Origin: Ruminococcus sp.
Lineage (GTDB): Bacteria; Bacillota_A; Clostridia; Oscillospirales; Ruminococcaceae
Reading direction: 5' to 3'
DNA length: 64,000 nt
NCBI RefSeq assembly: GCF_016283395.1
Contig: NZ_JAEEMU010000035.1
Span: 1 to 64,000 of the forward strand
A model generated the notes under the pieces. That model saw only the letters and a program-made list of their open reading frames with translations. It was not told where the DNA came from and searched no databases. Positions 1 through 7,736 of the stretch are shown piece by piece (position 1 is the stretch's first letter; every line of letters starts with the position of its first letter). A program made the translations under genes and the position numbers.

Positions 1-67
1 CTTAATTTAACTTAAATTATCATTAGTTAATAGCATTATTTATCTCTTTCCGTTTGAAGCTTTTGTG

Positions 68-96
68 TTGACATTTTGGCTAAAAAGGTGTATAAT
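68..96 (+). promoter_or_regulatory. sigma-A-type promoter
   Basis: TTGACA at 68-73 and TATAAT at 91-96 are separated by 17 bp, both perfect consensus. Transcription would start near 103 and drive the membrane protein/nth pair. Confidence 0.85.
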
Positions 97-139
97 TTTA
101 TTAGAGTTTCGTTAACTTTGTTCATGGGAGTGTGAGAAA

Positions 140-499
140 ATGACCGAATACCTTACAAATTACATGAAATACGTTCAGCAGCGCCTTGAAAAATGCTCTT
201 CGGCTGCCGAGCTTGATGAGATAATGGCTGAGCACAAAGACAAGATAGCTTTCATGCAGCACGAAAGGATAGTTCACTTCCTTGTGACAATGCTTTTTGC
301 ACTTGTGCTGACAGTTTTCATTGCCGTTATACTTTTCAAGCCTAATATACCTGTCATAATTCTGGTAACTATGATACTTGTTCTTCTCGCATTCTACATC
401 AAGCACTACTACTTCCTTGAAAACACGGTGCAGAAGATGTATAAGGTCTATGACGGGATACTTGAAAAGCAGAAAAAACTAAAGGAGTCCTCTCAATGA
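140..499 (+). CDS. small two-helix membrane protein, unknown function
   Basis: 119 residues. An amphipathic, charged N-terminal part (about residues 1-45) is followed by two hydrophobic helices (about 46-66 and 70-88) and a charged, Lys-rich C-terminal tail. I recognise no family. The start follows GGGAG with 9-nt spacing. The stop codon overlaps the nth start (ATGA), so the two are probably translationally coupled and transcribed from the consensus promoter at 68-96. The topology suggests both ends in the cytoplasm. The function cannot be read from the sequence. Confidence 0.75.
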   Translation: MTEYLTNYMKYVQQRLEKCSSAAELDEIMAEHKDKIAFMQHERIVHFLVTMLFALVLTVFIAVILFKPNIPVIILVTMILVLLAFYIKHYYFLENTVQKMYKVYDGILEKQKKLKESSQ

Positions 500-1137
500 C
501 CAAAAAGGAAATAGCCGAGCTTGCAATAAAAGAGCTTGAAAAGCTCTACCCCGACGCTTCATGCACTCTCACCTATGACAAGCCCTATGAGCTTATGTTT
601 GCCGCACGACTTGCGGCTCAGTGCACAGACGCAAGGGTAAATGTGGTCACAAAGACCCTTTTCAAAAAATATCCCACTCTCGCAGCCTCTGCAAATGCCG
701 ATATAACCGAGCTTGAACAGGACGTTAAACCCTGCGGCTTTTACCATAACAAAGCAAAAAGCTTAAAGGAAATGGCTAATCAGCTCATAAACGATTTCGG
801 CGGCGAAGTCCCCGACACTATGGAGGAGCTCCTCACCCTTTCGGGCATAGGCAGAAAGACTGCAAATCTTATGCTGGGTGATGTTTTCGGCAAGCCTGCA
901 ATGGTCACCGATACCCACTGCATACGCATTACAGGCAGACTTGGTCTTACAAAGAACAAAGAGCCTGCAAAGGTGGAAAAGGACCTTGTAAAGCTCATTC
1001 CTCCCGATGTATCATCGGACTTCTGCCACAGAACTGTTGAATTCGGCAGGGATATCTGCAACGCACGCAAACCTAAATGCGATATCTGTCCGCTGAATTA
1101 CTTCTGCAAATTCTATATATCACAGACAAGTAAATAG
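496..1137 (+). CDS. nth: endonuclease III (base-excision repair DNA glycosylase/AP lyase)
   Basis: 213 residues, normal family length. It removes oxidised pyrimidines and cleaves the abasic site. The helix-hairpin-helix motif LSGIGRKTAN contains the catalytic Lys121, and Asp139 lies in VTDTH, both as expected for the family. The C-terminal 4Fe-4S loop has the spacing Cys-X6-Cys-X2-Cys-X5-Cys (Cys188, 195, 198, 204). The start overlaps the upstream gene by 4 nt. No oddities seen. Confidence 0.97.
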   Translation: MTKKEIAELAIKELEKLYPDASCTLTYDKPYELMFAARLAAQCTDARVNVVTKTLFKKYPTLAASANADITELEQDVKPCGFYHNKAKSLKEMANQLINDFGGEVPDTMEELLTLSGIGRKTANLMLGDVFGKPAMVTDTHCIRITGRLGLTKNKEPAKVEKDLVKLIPPDVSSDFCHRTVEFGRDICNARKPKCDICPLNYFCKFYISQTSK

Positions 1138-1308
1138 TTGGGAACTGAGCTAAAAAGCTGTATGTTTTTCGCCGCATATGCTACTGAAACTGTCAGCTCG
1201 CGCAACTCAGCTACACCAATTCTAAAGGACATATATCATCTTGTTCTCCCTGTACGAGATGCCGAGTCCTGATAAAAACGACCTATATGAAAGGAGTTTT
1301 TTGATAAT

Positions 1309-1704
1309 ATGTTATTTAATTTCAAACTGAGCACTCCCGCTGAGGGGCTTGTTGATATCACTCGCGAAGTAAGTGAATCTGTCAAGGAGAGCGGTGTACT
1401 CGAAGGGATATGTATAGTTTATTGTCCACACACTACCGCAGCGATAACCATTAACGAAAATGCCGATCCCGACGTTCAGACGGATTTTATACACGGTATA
1501 GATAAGGTGTTCCCTGACTTATCTATTTTCAAACACGCGGAAGGCAACTCCGATGCTCACCTTAAATCATCAGCTGTCGGAGCAAGCGAAACTATTATCA
1601 TCAGCGGCGGAAAGCTCCTTCTCGGCACATGGCAGGATATTTATTTCTGCGAATTTGACGGACCGAGGACAAGAAAGTTCTTCGTCAAGGTCATGGGAGA
1701 TTGA
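1309..1704 (+). CDS. YjbQ/UPF0047 family protein
   Basis: 131 residues. The family signatures are present: CPHTTAAITINENADPDV in the first half, then HAEGNSDAHLKSS and a C-terminal GTWQDIYFCEFDGPRTRKF. Family members are small cytoplasmic trimers annotated as secondary thiamine-phosphate synthase-like, and the true physiological role is uncertain. An AAAGGAG lies about 12 nt upstream of the ATG. The stop is 3 nt before the Sir2 gene, so the two are co-transcribed. Confidence 0.9.
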   Translation: MLFNFKLSTPAEGLVDITREVSESVKESGVLEGICIVYCPHTTAAITINENADPDVQTDFIHGIDKVFPDLSIFKHAEGNSDAHLKSSAVGASETIIISGGKLLLGTWQDIYFCEFDGPRTRKFFVKVMGD

Positions 1705-1707
1705 GCT

Positions 1708-2421
1708 ATGGACAATATTGAAAAACTTGCTGATATCGTAAACAACTCCCAGAGAATAGTATTCTTCGGCGGTGCGGGAGTATCTACCGAAAGCGGCATA
1801 CCCGATTTCAGAAGCGTTGACGGTCTTTACAATCAGCAGTGGAAATATCCGCCGGAAATGATACTCAGTCATACTTTCTTTATGGAAAAGACTGAGGAAT
1901 TCTACCGCTTCTACAGAGCTAAAATGCTCTGCCTCGATGCAAAGCCCAATGCAGCTCATCTGAAGCTTGCACAGCTCGAAGCTGAGGGCAAACTTACAGC
2001 CGTTGTTACACAGAACATCGACGGACTTCATCAGGCAGCAGGAAGCAAAAAGGTCTATGAGCTCCACGGAAGCGTACTCAGGAACTACTGTACAAAATGC
2101 GGTAAATTTCACGATGTTGAATTCATCGCAAACTCTGAGGGCATACCCAAATGCGAATGCGGCGGCATAGTAAAACCCGATGTAGTTCTTTACGAAGAGG
2201 CTCTCAACGATGATACAGTCAGCGGTGCTGTACAGGCTATAGCAAACGCTGATACACTTATCATTGGCGGCACTTCACTTAACGTATATCCCGCAGCAGG
2301 TCTTATACGCTATTTCAAAGGCAACAACTTAGTTATTATCAACATGGCACCTACCCAAATGGACAAAAACGCAGATCTTCTTATCTGCGAAAGAATAGGA
2401 GAAGTTTTCTCCCGAATTTAG
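1708..2421 (+). CDS. cobB: NAD-dependent protein deacylase, Sir2 family
   Basis: 237 residues, typical of class III/U bacterial sirtuins. The NAD-binding motif GAGVSTESGIPDFRS is at about residues 21-35 and the catalytic QNIDGLH at about 97. A zinc site of the form CxxC...CxC (CTKC and CECG) follows. The enzyme removes acyl groups from lysines using NAD in the cytoplasm. A GGGAG overlaps the end of yjbQ and sets the ATG at 1708. The gene is part of the 1309-3163 run. Confidence 0.95.
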   Translation: MDNIEKLADIVNNSQRIVFFGGAGVSTESGIPDFRSVDGLYNQQWKYPPEMILSHTFFMEKTEEFYRFYRAKMLCLDAKPNAAHLKLAQLEAEGKLTAVVTQNIDGLHQAAGSKKVYELHGSVLRNYCTKCGKFHDVEFIANSEGIPKCECGGIVKPDVVLYEEALNDDTVSGAVQAIANADTLIIGGTSLNVYPAAGLIRYFKGNNLVIINMAPTQMDKNADLLICERIGEVFSRI

Positions 2422-2431
2422 GAGGCTAAAC

Positions 2432-3163
2432 ATGAAACGACTGGTTACAGCCGCCTTGTCTGCCATAATGCTAATAGGCTGCGTCTCGCGCTCAGCGGAA
2501 GAAGAGTCAGCAGGATCGCAGTCTCAGCCAAGCGTCACTAAAACCGTAGCTTCAAACACTTCATCTGCTCCTAAAAAACTCGCGGAAACCACGATAATAT
2601 ACCGCGAAAAACTATACAATATCAATTCAGATATCAAATCCGACCTTTTTATCCAGTCAGACGGCAGAGTATGGTGCGGTTTCTACATGAACGAAGAAGG
2701 CACTATTGATAGATTCAACCGATTATGGACAAGTGAAACCGATTATTCGTCAAGCTATCAGCTTCTGGACGATCTGTGGTTAAGCTCTGTTCTTACGGAA
2801 ACAAAAGAAGACGATTTCATGCCATTCGATGATATCCGTGAGCTTGCTGCTCTCGATGATACCAAGGTTGACAATATCAGCTCTATCATCAGCAGCATTG
2901 ATCCCTACAGCGCAAGCAGCGTCTATACGACTCCCGAAACAGCTGCTGCACCCGATGTCATCGAGACTTCATACAGCTTTATCGACTTTGTCATAGGCAG
3001 CAATATCTGCCGTGCCTATGAGTATACTCAGTCATACGAAAGTATGATACAGGACGAAAAGGCTTCACAGGCCATAGACTTTGTTCACAGACAAAGCTTC
3101 TATAGCGACTGGCGTGAAAAATGCAGTCAGAATCTTCTTCCAAGGGAAGAATCAGAAGAATGA
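2432..3163 (+). CDS. secreted lipoprotein, unknown function
   Basis: 243 residues. A signal peptide with a lipobox ending LIGC puts the lipidated Cys at residue 17. A Ser/Ala-rich spacer (about 18-45) is followed by a soluble domain with many Tyr, Ser and acidic residues. I recognise no domain. GGAGG lies 6 nt upstream of the ATG. The gene ends at a strong bidirectional terminator and is probably last in the run that starts with yjbQ. Confidence 0.8.
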   Translation: MKRLVTAALSAIMLIGCVSRSAEEESAGSQSQPSVTKTVASNTSSAPKKLAETTIIYREKLYNINSDIKSDLFIQSDGRVWCGFYMNEEGTIDRFNRLWTSETDYSSSYQLLDDLWLSSVLTETKEDDFMPFDDIRELAALDDTKVDNISSIISSIDPYSASSVYTTPETAAAPDVIETSYSFIDFVIGSNICRAYEYTQSYESMIQDEKASQAIDFVHRQSFYSDWREKCSQNLLPREESEE

Positions 3164-3207
3164 AAAAAGTCCTAAAGCACAATCCCCCCGTGCTTTAGGA
3201 CTTTTTT
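3163..3207. terminator. bidirectional intrinsic terminator
   Basis: A perfect 18-bp inverted repeat (3163-3180 and 3190-3207) is flanked by A6 on the left and T6 on the right. It can end both the plus-strand lipoprotein gene and the minus-strand ABC-F gene. Confidence 0.9.
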
Positions 3208-3214
3208 ATTATTA

Positions 3215-4819
3215 TCATAACATTCCGTTTGCTTTCTTGAAGTCGATGAATTCCTCATATGTGCCCTGTCTGTCAAGGCAGCCCTCGGGAAGTATCTCGA
3301 TTATACGGTTTGCAGTAGTCTGCATTATCTCATGGTCGTGAGACGCGAGAAGTACAACGCCCTTGAAGTTGATAAGGCTGTTGTTTACAGCTGTGATACT
3401 TTCAAGGTCGAGGTGGTTTGTAGGACGGTCGAGAAGAAGTACGTTCGAGCCGAAAAGCATCATACGTGAGAACATACATCTCACCTTTTCGCCTCCCGAA
3501 AGTACATTTACAGGCTTATATACATCATCACCCGAGAACAGCATACGTCCGAGGAATCCGCGGAGATATGTCTCTGTTTCGTCCTTTACGGAATACTGTC
3601 TTATCCAGTCGAGTATTGAAAGCTCGCAGCCGTTGAAGTACTCTGAGTTGTCAACAGGCATATATGAAGTAGTAACGGATACTCCCCATTTGAAGCTTCC
3701 GCTGTCAGGCTGCTCCTCTTCCATGAGTATCTTGAACAGCATAGTGATAGCCTGCTCGCTTTCACCTACGAATGCTACCTTGTCTGTTCTGCCAAGTGTG
3801 AAGCTTACGTTGTCAAGGAGCTTTACACCGTCAACGGTCTTTGAGATGCCGTCCACCTGCAAAATGTCCTTGCCAAGCTCTCTGTCCATATCAAAGCCGA
3901 TGAACGGATATCTTCTGCTCGATGCAGGGAGCTCCTCAACTGTCAGCTTCTCAATGAGCTTACGGCGTGATGTAGCCTGATTGGACTTTGATTTATTTGC
4001 AGAGAAACGTGCGATAAAGTCTTTCAGTTCCTTTATCTTTTCTTCGTTCTTCTTGTTCTGCTGCTTTATCATACGCTGTATGAGCTGGCTGGACTCGTAC
4101 CAGAATTCGTAGTTACCTACATACATCTTTATCTTGTTATAGTCGATATCAACGATATGTGTGCAGACATTATTGAGGAAGTGTCTGTCGTGAGATACTA
4201 CGATAACTGTACCGAAGTACTCGGAAAGGAATTCTTCGAGCCAGCGTACTGCGTCTATATCAAGGTGGTTGGTAGGCTCGTCAAGGAGTATGATATCGGG
4301 ATTTCCGAAAAGAGCCTGTGCAAGCAGTACCTTTACCTTTTCATTACCTGAGAGCATGGACATCTGTGTATAAAGGATATCCTCGGAAAGTCCGAGTCCC
4401 TGTATGAGCTTTGAAGCGTCAGACTCTGCCTCCCAGCCGTTGAGCTCGGCAAATTCGCCTTCAAGCTCTGATGCCTTTACGCCGTCCTCTTCAGTAAAGT
4501 CCTCCTTTGCGTAAAGAGCGTCCTTCTCCTGCATTATCTCATAAAGGCGGGCATTTCCCATTATAACTGTATCAAGGACTGTATACTCATCGTATGCGAA
4601 GTGATCCTGCTTGAGAACGCTCAGACGCTCCTCCTTGGGCATAACTACTTCGCCCGAAGCAGGTTCGAGTTCACCGCAGAGCACACGGAGAAACGTGGAC
4701 TTACCTGCTCCGTTTGCACCGATAACACCATAACAGTTACCGTTAGTGAATTTAAGATTTACATTTTTGAAAAGTGTTGAGCCGCCGAACTGCACGCTCA
4801 CATTGCTTACTGTTATCAT
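3215..4819 (-). CDS. ABC-F ATPase (YkpA/YbiT-like)
   Basis: 534 residues. Two ABC ATPase domains without membrane segments are joined by a Lys-rich linker, the layout of ABC-F proteins that act at the ribosomal E-site. Domain 1 has Walker A GANGAGKST, signature LSGNEK and Walker B LLDEPTNHLD. Domain 2 has signature LSGGEK but no recognisable Walker A (GESEQAIT in its place), and Walker B reads LLDRPTNHLD with Arg replacing the catalytic Glu, so the second site is probably inactive. The frame is open upstream to 4891, but GGGAG 7 nt before the ATG at 4819 and homology fix this start. Confidence 0.92.
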   Translation of the reverse strand: MITVSNVSVQFGGSTLFKNVNLKFTNGNCYGVIGANGAGKSTFLRVLCGELEPASGEVVMPKEERLSVLKQDHFAYDEYTVLDTVIMGNARLYEIMQEKDALYAKEDFTEEDGVKASELEGEFAELNGWEAESDASKLIQGLGLSEDILYTQMSMLSGNEKVKVLLAQALFGNPDIILLDEPTNHLDIDAVRWLEEFLSEYFGTVIVVSHDRHFLNNVCTHIVDIDYNKIKMYVGNYEFWYESSQLIQRMIKQQNKKNEEKIKELKDFIARFSANKSKSNQATSRRKLIEKLTVEELPASSRRYPFIGFDMDRELGKDILQVDGISKTVDGVKLLDNVSFTLGRTDKVAFVGESEQAITMLFKILMEEEQPDSGSFKWGVSVTTSYMPVDNSEYFNGCELSILDWIRQYSVKDETETYLRGFLGRMLFSGDDVYKPVNVLSGGEKVRCMFSRMMLFGSNVLLLDRPTNHLDLESITAVNNSLINFKGVVLLASHDHEIMQTTANRIIEILPEGCLDRQGTYEEFIDFKKANGML

Positions 4820-5178
4820 ATTTTCTCCCTTCGCAGCGTGACGCTGCACCCTTGCCACGTTGCCGCTCGTAAACTTGCTTACGATCAACAAAACTCTTAA
4901 TTGTACATCGCTTACAGCACTTATGATAGTGATTAGTTTTTATGTTACTCATACTGTTGAACTAATCACTAAGCACTAACAACTAGCCACTATCAAAATT
5001 TTGCTCCGCAAAATTTTGATTTGCCGCACAACATTGAACATTATACCATATTATGGACGGCTTGTAAAGGGCAAGCCGCCATATATCGCCGTCCATAAAT
5101 GCTTTTTTCCAATAATCGCCAAATTACTGCCATATGCACAGGATTATTTATATGAAGTACCAAAACGCTGCCTGCCGC
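4820..5178. other. intergenic region with palindromes
   Basis: No gene seen. The palindrome CAAAATTTTG occurs twice (4994-5003 and 5009-5018). A nested hairpin has outer arms ATGGACGGC/GCCGTCCAT (5053-5061, 5088-5096) and inner arms GGCTTG/CAAGCC. Confidence 0.6.
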
Positions 5179-5207
5179 TTTACACCTTTGCATAAATATG
5201 CTATTAT
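5179..5207 (+). promoter_or_regulatory. promoter of the solute-binding lipoprotein gene
   Basis: TTTACA (5179-5184), a 17-bp spacer, then TATTAT (5202-5207), 42 bp before the gene start. Confidence 0.6.
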
Positions 5208-5248
5208 AGATGTATCATCTATGTAAATACCGAAAGAGAGGCTCTTTT

Positions 5249-6121
5249 ATGAATAAAAACTTTTTCAGAAGTATTCTTGCAGGACTTTCTGCTGTTTCAA
5301 TGATATCTGCTATGACAGGATGCAGCAGTACAAACAGTTCAGACTCTTCCACAAAAGAAACTGTCCCTCCGTACACAAAGTACTCAGCTGAGGAAGAAGC
5401 CAATCCCGATACTTCCTCAAAGCTTGACCAGTCGCTCCAGAATGTATACGATAACAAAAAACTCGTTATCGGATTTGATACAGGCTTGGAGCCTATGAGC
5501 TTTACTGATGAGAACGGCGAGATAATCGGTTTCGATATCGACATTGTGCAGGAAGTCTGTGACAGAATGGGCATTGAGCTTGTTAAGCAGCCCGTCAGCC
5601 ATGACAAACTTGCAGAGGAACTCAATGCAGGCAGAATAGACTGTATATGGAACGGTCTGTCAGCCGATTCCGAAATGGCTGCTGATCTGAACCTTTCTTA
5701 CTCTTACTCGATGACAGATATTGTTATCATAGTTCCAACCGACAGTGATATAAAAACAATGGACGACCTTAGCGGAAAGACTGTCGGTGTCCAGAAAGGC
5801 TCTGCCGCACAGGAGATACTCGAAGCTTCCGACATATTCAATGATATCACAGAGGCTGTTTACGATGACAACACCGCTATCGACGAAATGGAAGCAGGTT
5901 CATCAGACGCTGTTTGCCTTGATCTGGCTGCTGCACATTATTTTATGTCACAGCTCAGCAAGAAATTCACCAGCCTTGACGCCCCCATCGGAACTGTCAA
6001 TTACGTTGTCGGTTTCAGAGCGGAAGACCTGACGCTCCATGACGAGGTGCAAAATCAGCTCGATGCCATGAAAGAGGACGAAAAGCTCATTGAGTTATCC
6101 GACAAATGGTTCAGTACCTGA
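5249..6121 (+). CDS. amino-acid-type ABC transporter solute-binding lipoprotein (family 3)
   Basis: 290 residues. A lipoprotein signal peptide ends in MTGC (Cys25). A spacer is followed by a periplasmic-binding-protein-like fold with the family 3 features LVIGFDTGLEPMSF, IIGFDIDIVQEV and, later, DLSGKTVGVQKGSAAQEIL. It would bind a polar amino acid or similar solute outside the membrane. No permease or ATPase gene is adjacent, so it is an orphan receptor here. The ATG at 5249 follows AGAGAGG. The frame is open 13 codons further upstream without a ribosome site. Confidence 0.88.
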   Translation: MNKNFFRSILAGLSAVSMISAMTGCSSTNSSDSSTKETVPPYTKYSAEEEANPDTSSKLDQSLQNVYDNKKLVIGFDTGLEPMSFTDENGEIIGFDIDIVQEVCDRMGIELVKQPVSHDKLAEELNAGRIDCIWNGLSADSEMAADLNLSYSYSMTDIVIIVPTDSDIKTMDDLSGKTVGVQKGSAAQEILEASDIFNDITEAVYDDNTAIDEMEAGSSDAVCLDLAAAHYFMSQLSKKFTSLDAPIGTVNYVVGFRAEDLTLHDEVQNQLDAMKEDEKLIELSDKWFST

Positions 6122-6517
6122 TTTTTTATAAACGCCGAATAAAATATGCTGTCAAAAAAGTCCACGTAACCGTGATACGCATAAAAAAGTTTATAGTTAT
6201 TACTCGGGGAAAACCTTTCTGAGGAAAGTTTCTTCCCCGAACCCCTTTCCAAAGACTTTTATCTGATTTTTTCCCAGATAGGGCGCGTACGAGAAATAAA
6301 AAAGACCTGCAAGTATACAGGTCGCGCCCTATCTGGGAAAAAATAAAAACAGAAGTTTTAGTGAGGGAGTTTGAGGGTGACTCCCCGCAGTGCGGGGAGA
6401 TGTCACGCAGTGACAAAGGGGCACGCCTCCGTCAGAGGGACCCTTTTTCAAAAGGGTCTCCCTCAATAATAGTTATAAAAGCTTCTTTATGTGTACCGCA
6501 GATACGGGGACTTTTCT
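6122..6517. other. intergenic region with repeats
   Basis: No convincing gene. Besides the long inverted repeat at 6267-6343 it holds short GC-rich hairpins such as CTCCCCGCAGTGCGGGGAG near 6380 and paired GGGACCC/GGGTCTCCC segments near 6440-6470. Confidence 0.5.
6267..6343. repeat. 21-bp perfect inverted repeat with inner hairpin
   Basis: The arms at 6267-6287 and 6323-6343 match perfectly (core CCCAGATAGGGCGCG), start with T6 and end with A6. The 35-nt loop contains its own small hairpin ACCTG...CAGGT. It could end transcripts from either side, or be a small mobile palindromic element. Confidence 0.7.
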
Positions 6518-7321
6518 TTATCTGTACTGCTCTGTGCCGAATAATACCTTGTCAAAGAAATCCTTTGTCTTTTCCCTGCCGAGCTGCTTTTTGAACACAT
6601 CTGTGGAGACTCCGCCCTTTTCCACGAGTGTATCGCAGTATTTCTGGGTGATAGCCAGTTTATTCAGTCTTTCAGCCTCAGAAAGCGGTTTGAGTTCCTT
6701 TGCAGCTTCCATGTAGCAGCTTATAGCATCGCAGAACATCTGCACAACTCTCTCATCGTCATCACGTTTTGCTTCCTTATGGAGCACTACCGTCAGATAT
6801 TCGTCATACCATGCAGGATCAGTCTCTATGTCCTTAAAGTCACTGTAGCTGCTGTCGAACTTCTTTATTGAGTCAAGCACCTTTACGTATTCAGAATCGG
6901 CAGTATCGCTTACAAGGTCGTAGAACTCCGCATAGGCCTTGCGCTTGCCGAATATATACATGAAGTCCATTGAAAGCATGGGCATATTCTTTTTATAGGG
7001 TGTGATGATGTATGAGACCATCTGCATAAATCCCATATTCACCTTCATTACGGAAAGATTGCCTATATCCTCTACATCGTACTGGTCTACGTCAAATTTT
7101 AGGAGACCGTACATTTTTATCTGCTTGTACTCCCCTGCGTCAACAGGTGTGAGCTTTGCGTACTTAGATATAGTTTCCATGCCTGCATCAAGAGTCTTGT
7201 TCATTACCTTCATGTTCTTTGAGGCATTGTAGCAGGTAAAGCCGACAAGTCCGCCGATAATAATGAGTATCACCAGCAATACCTTAGGCCATTTTTTCTT
7301 CTTTGCAACTGTTTTTTTCAT
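6518..7321 (-). CDS. membrane-anchored protein, unknown function
   Basis: 267 residues. A Lys-rich N-terminus is followed by one hydrophobic helix (about residues 13-33) and then a soluble, mainly helical domain, presumably outside the membrane. I recognise no family. The ORF is open further upstream, but GGAGAG 6 nt before the ATG at 7321 sets the start. A consensus promoter lies at 7467-7495, so the transcript would carry a leader of about 140 nt containing the cloverleaf element. Confidence 0.75.
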   Translation of the reverse strand: MKKTVAKKKKWPKVLLVILIIIGGLVGFTCYNASKNMKVMNKTLDAGMETISKYAKLTPVDAGEYKQIKMYGLLKFDVDQYDVEDIGNLSVMKVNMGFMQMVSYIITPYKKNMPMLSMDFMYIFGKRKAYAEFYDLVSDTADSEYVKVLDSIKKFDSSYSDFKDIETDPAWYDEYLTVVLHKEAKRDDDERVVQMFCDAISCYMEAAKELKPLSEAERLNKLAITQKYCDTLVEKGGVSTDVFKKQLGREKTKDFFDKVLFGTEQYR

Positions 7322-7370
7322 ACCATCTCTCCTTATGTCATTATTCAACCGCTTTTTCTGCAATTGAATC

Positions 7371-7465
7371 AGTGCGTCCCGCAAATTCCTCAATAATAAA
7401 GAATTTGCGCTCCTGAACTTAGTTCAGGGCAATAACCGCCTTTCGGCGGTTATTGAGGACGCACT
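7371..7465. repeat. 95-bp cloverleaf palindromic element
   Basis: The outer arms AGTGCGTCC (7371-7379) and GGACGCACT (7457-7465) enclose three near-adjacent perfect hairpins: CGCAAATTC/GAATTTGCG (7380-7409), CCTGAAC/GTTCAGG (7412-7428) and CAATAACCGCC/GGCGGTTATTG (7430-7455). Only 0-2 nt separate the stems, giving a four-way junction. It lies at the 5' end of the minus-strand transcript of the 6518-7321 gene. Confidence 0.8.
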
Positions 7466-7466
7466 A

Positions 7467-7495
7467 ATTATATCACGGCATCTTACTTATGTCAA
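7467..7495 (-). promoter_or_regulatory. promoter of the 6518-7321 gene
   Basis: On the minus strand, TTGACA (7495-7490), 17 bp, TATAAT (7472-7467). Both hexamers are perfect. Confidence 0.85.
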
Positions 7496-7498
7496 GGC

Positions 7499-7634
7499 AA
7501 AAAAAACCCGACACCGAAGAACACTGAAACTTCGGCATCGGTTCAATGAGGATGATTTATTTAAGCCCTCGCAGGCTTCAGAGAAAGCATCAAGTGCTCT
7601 CTATAGAGAACCGATCTTGACGAACCTGTTCTCT
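7499..7634 (-). ncRNA. candidate small RNA of about 135 nt
   Basis: A self-contained minus-strand unit: a promoter at 7641-7669, a structured body and an intrinsic terminator with a 12-bp stem (7508-7519 with 7530-7541) followed by T8. The body can form GAGAAC/GTTCTC, AGAGAGC/GCTTTCTCT and AAGCC/GGGCTT hairpins. There is no ORF with a ribosome site. I do not recognise the RNA family. A riboswitch is unlikely because the terminator is followed by a separate promoter. Confidence 0.5.
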
Positions 7635-7640
7635 GATAGT

Positions 7641-7669
7641 ATAATACCATGTAATTGTGCTAAATACAA
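7641..7669 (-). promoter_or_regulatory. promoter of the candidate small RNA
   Basis: On the minus strand, TTGTAT (7669-7664), 17 bp, TATTAT (7646-7641). Confidence 0.5.
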
Positions 7670-7736
7670 CTCATTTTTTGCAGATTAAGTGTAAAAAATA
7701 CAGAAAAGGGAACTCCTGTTCCCTTTTCACATTATT

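Noticed and set aside
1570..2112. A 180-codon minus-strand frame over yjbQ and cobB
   Set aside because: It overlaps two well-supported genes, lacks a start signal and has no family features.
3363..3980. A 205-codon plus-strand frame opposite the ABC-F gene
   Set aside because: Antisense shadow of a clear family gene, with no ribosome site or recognisable domain.
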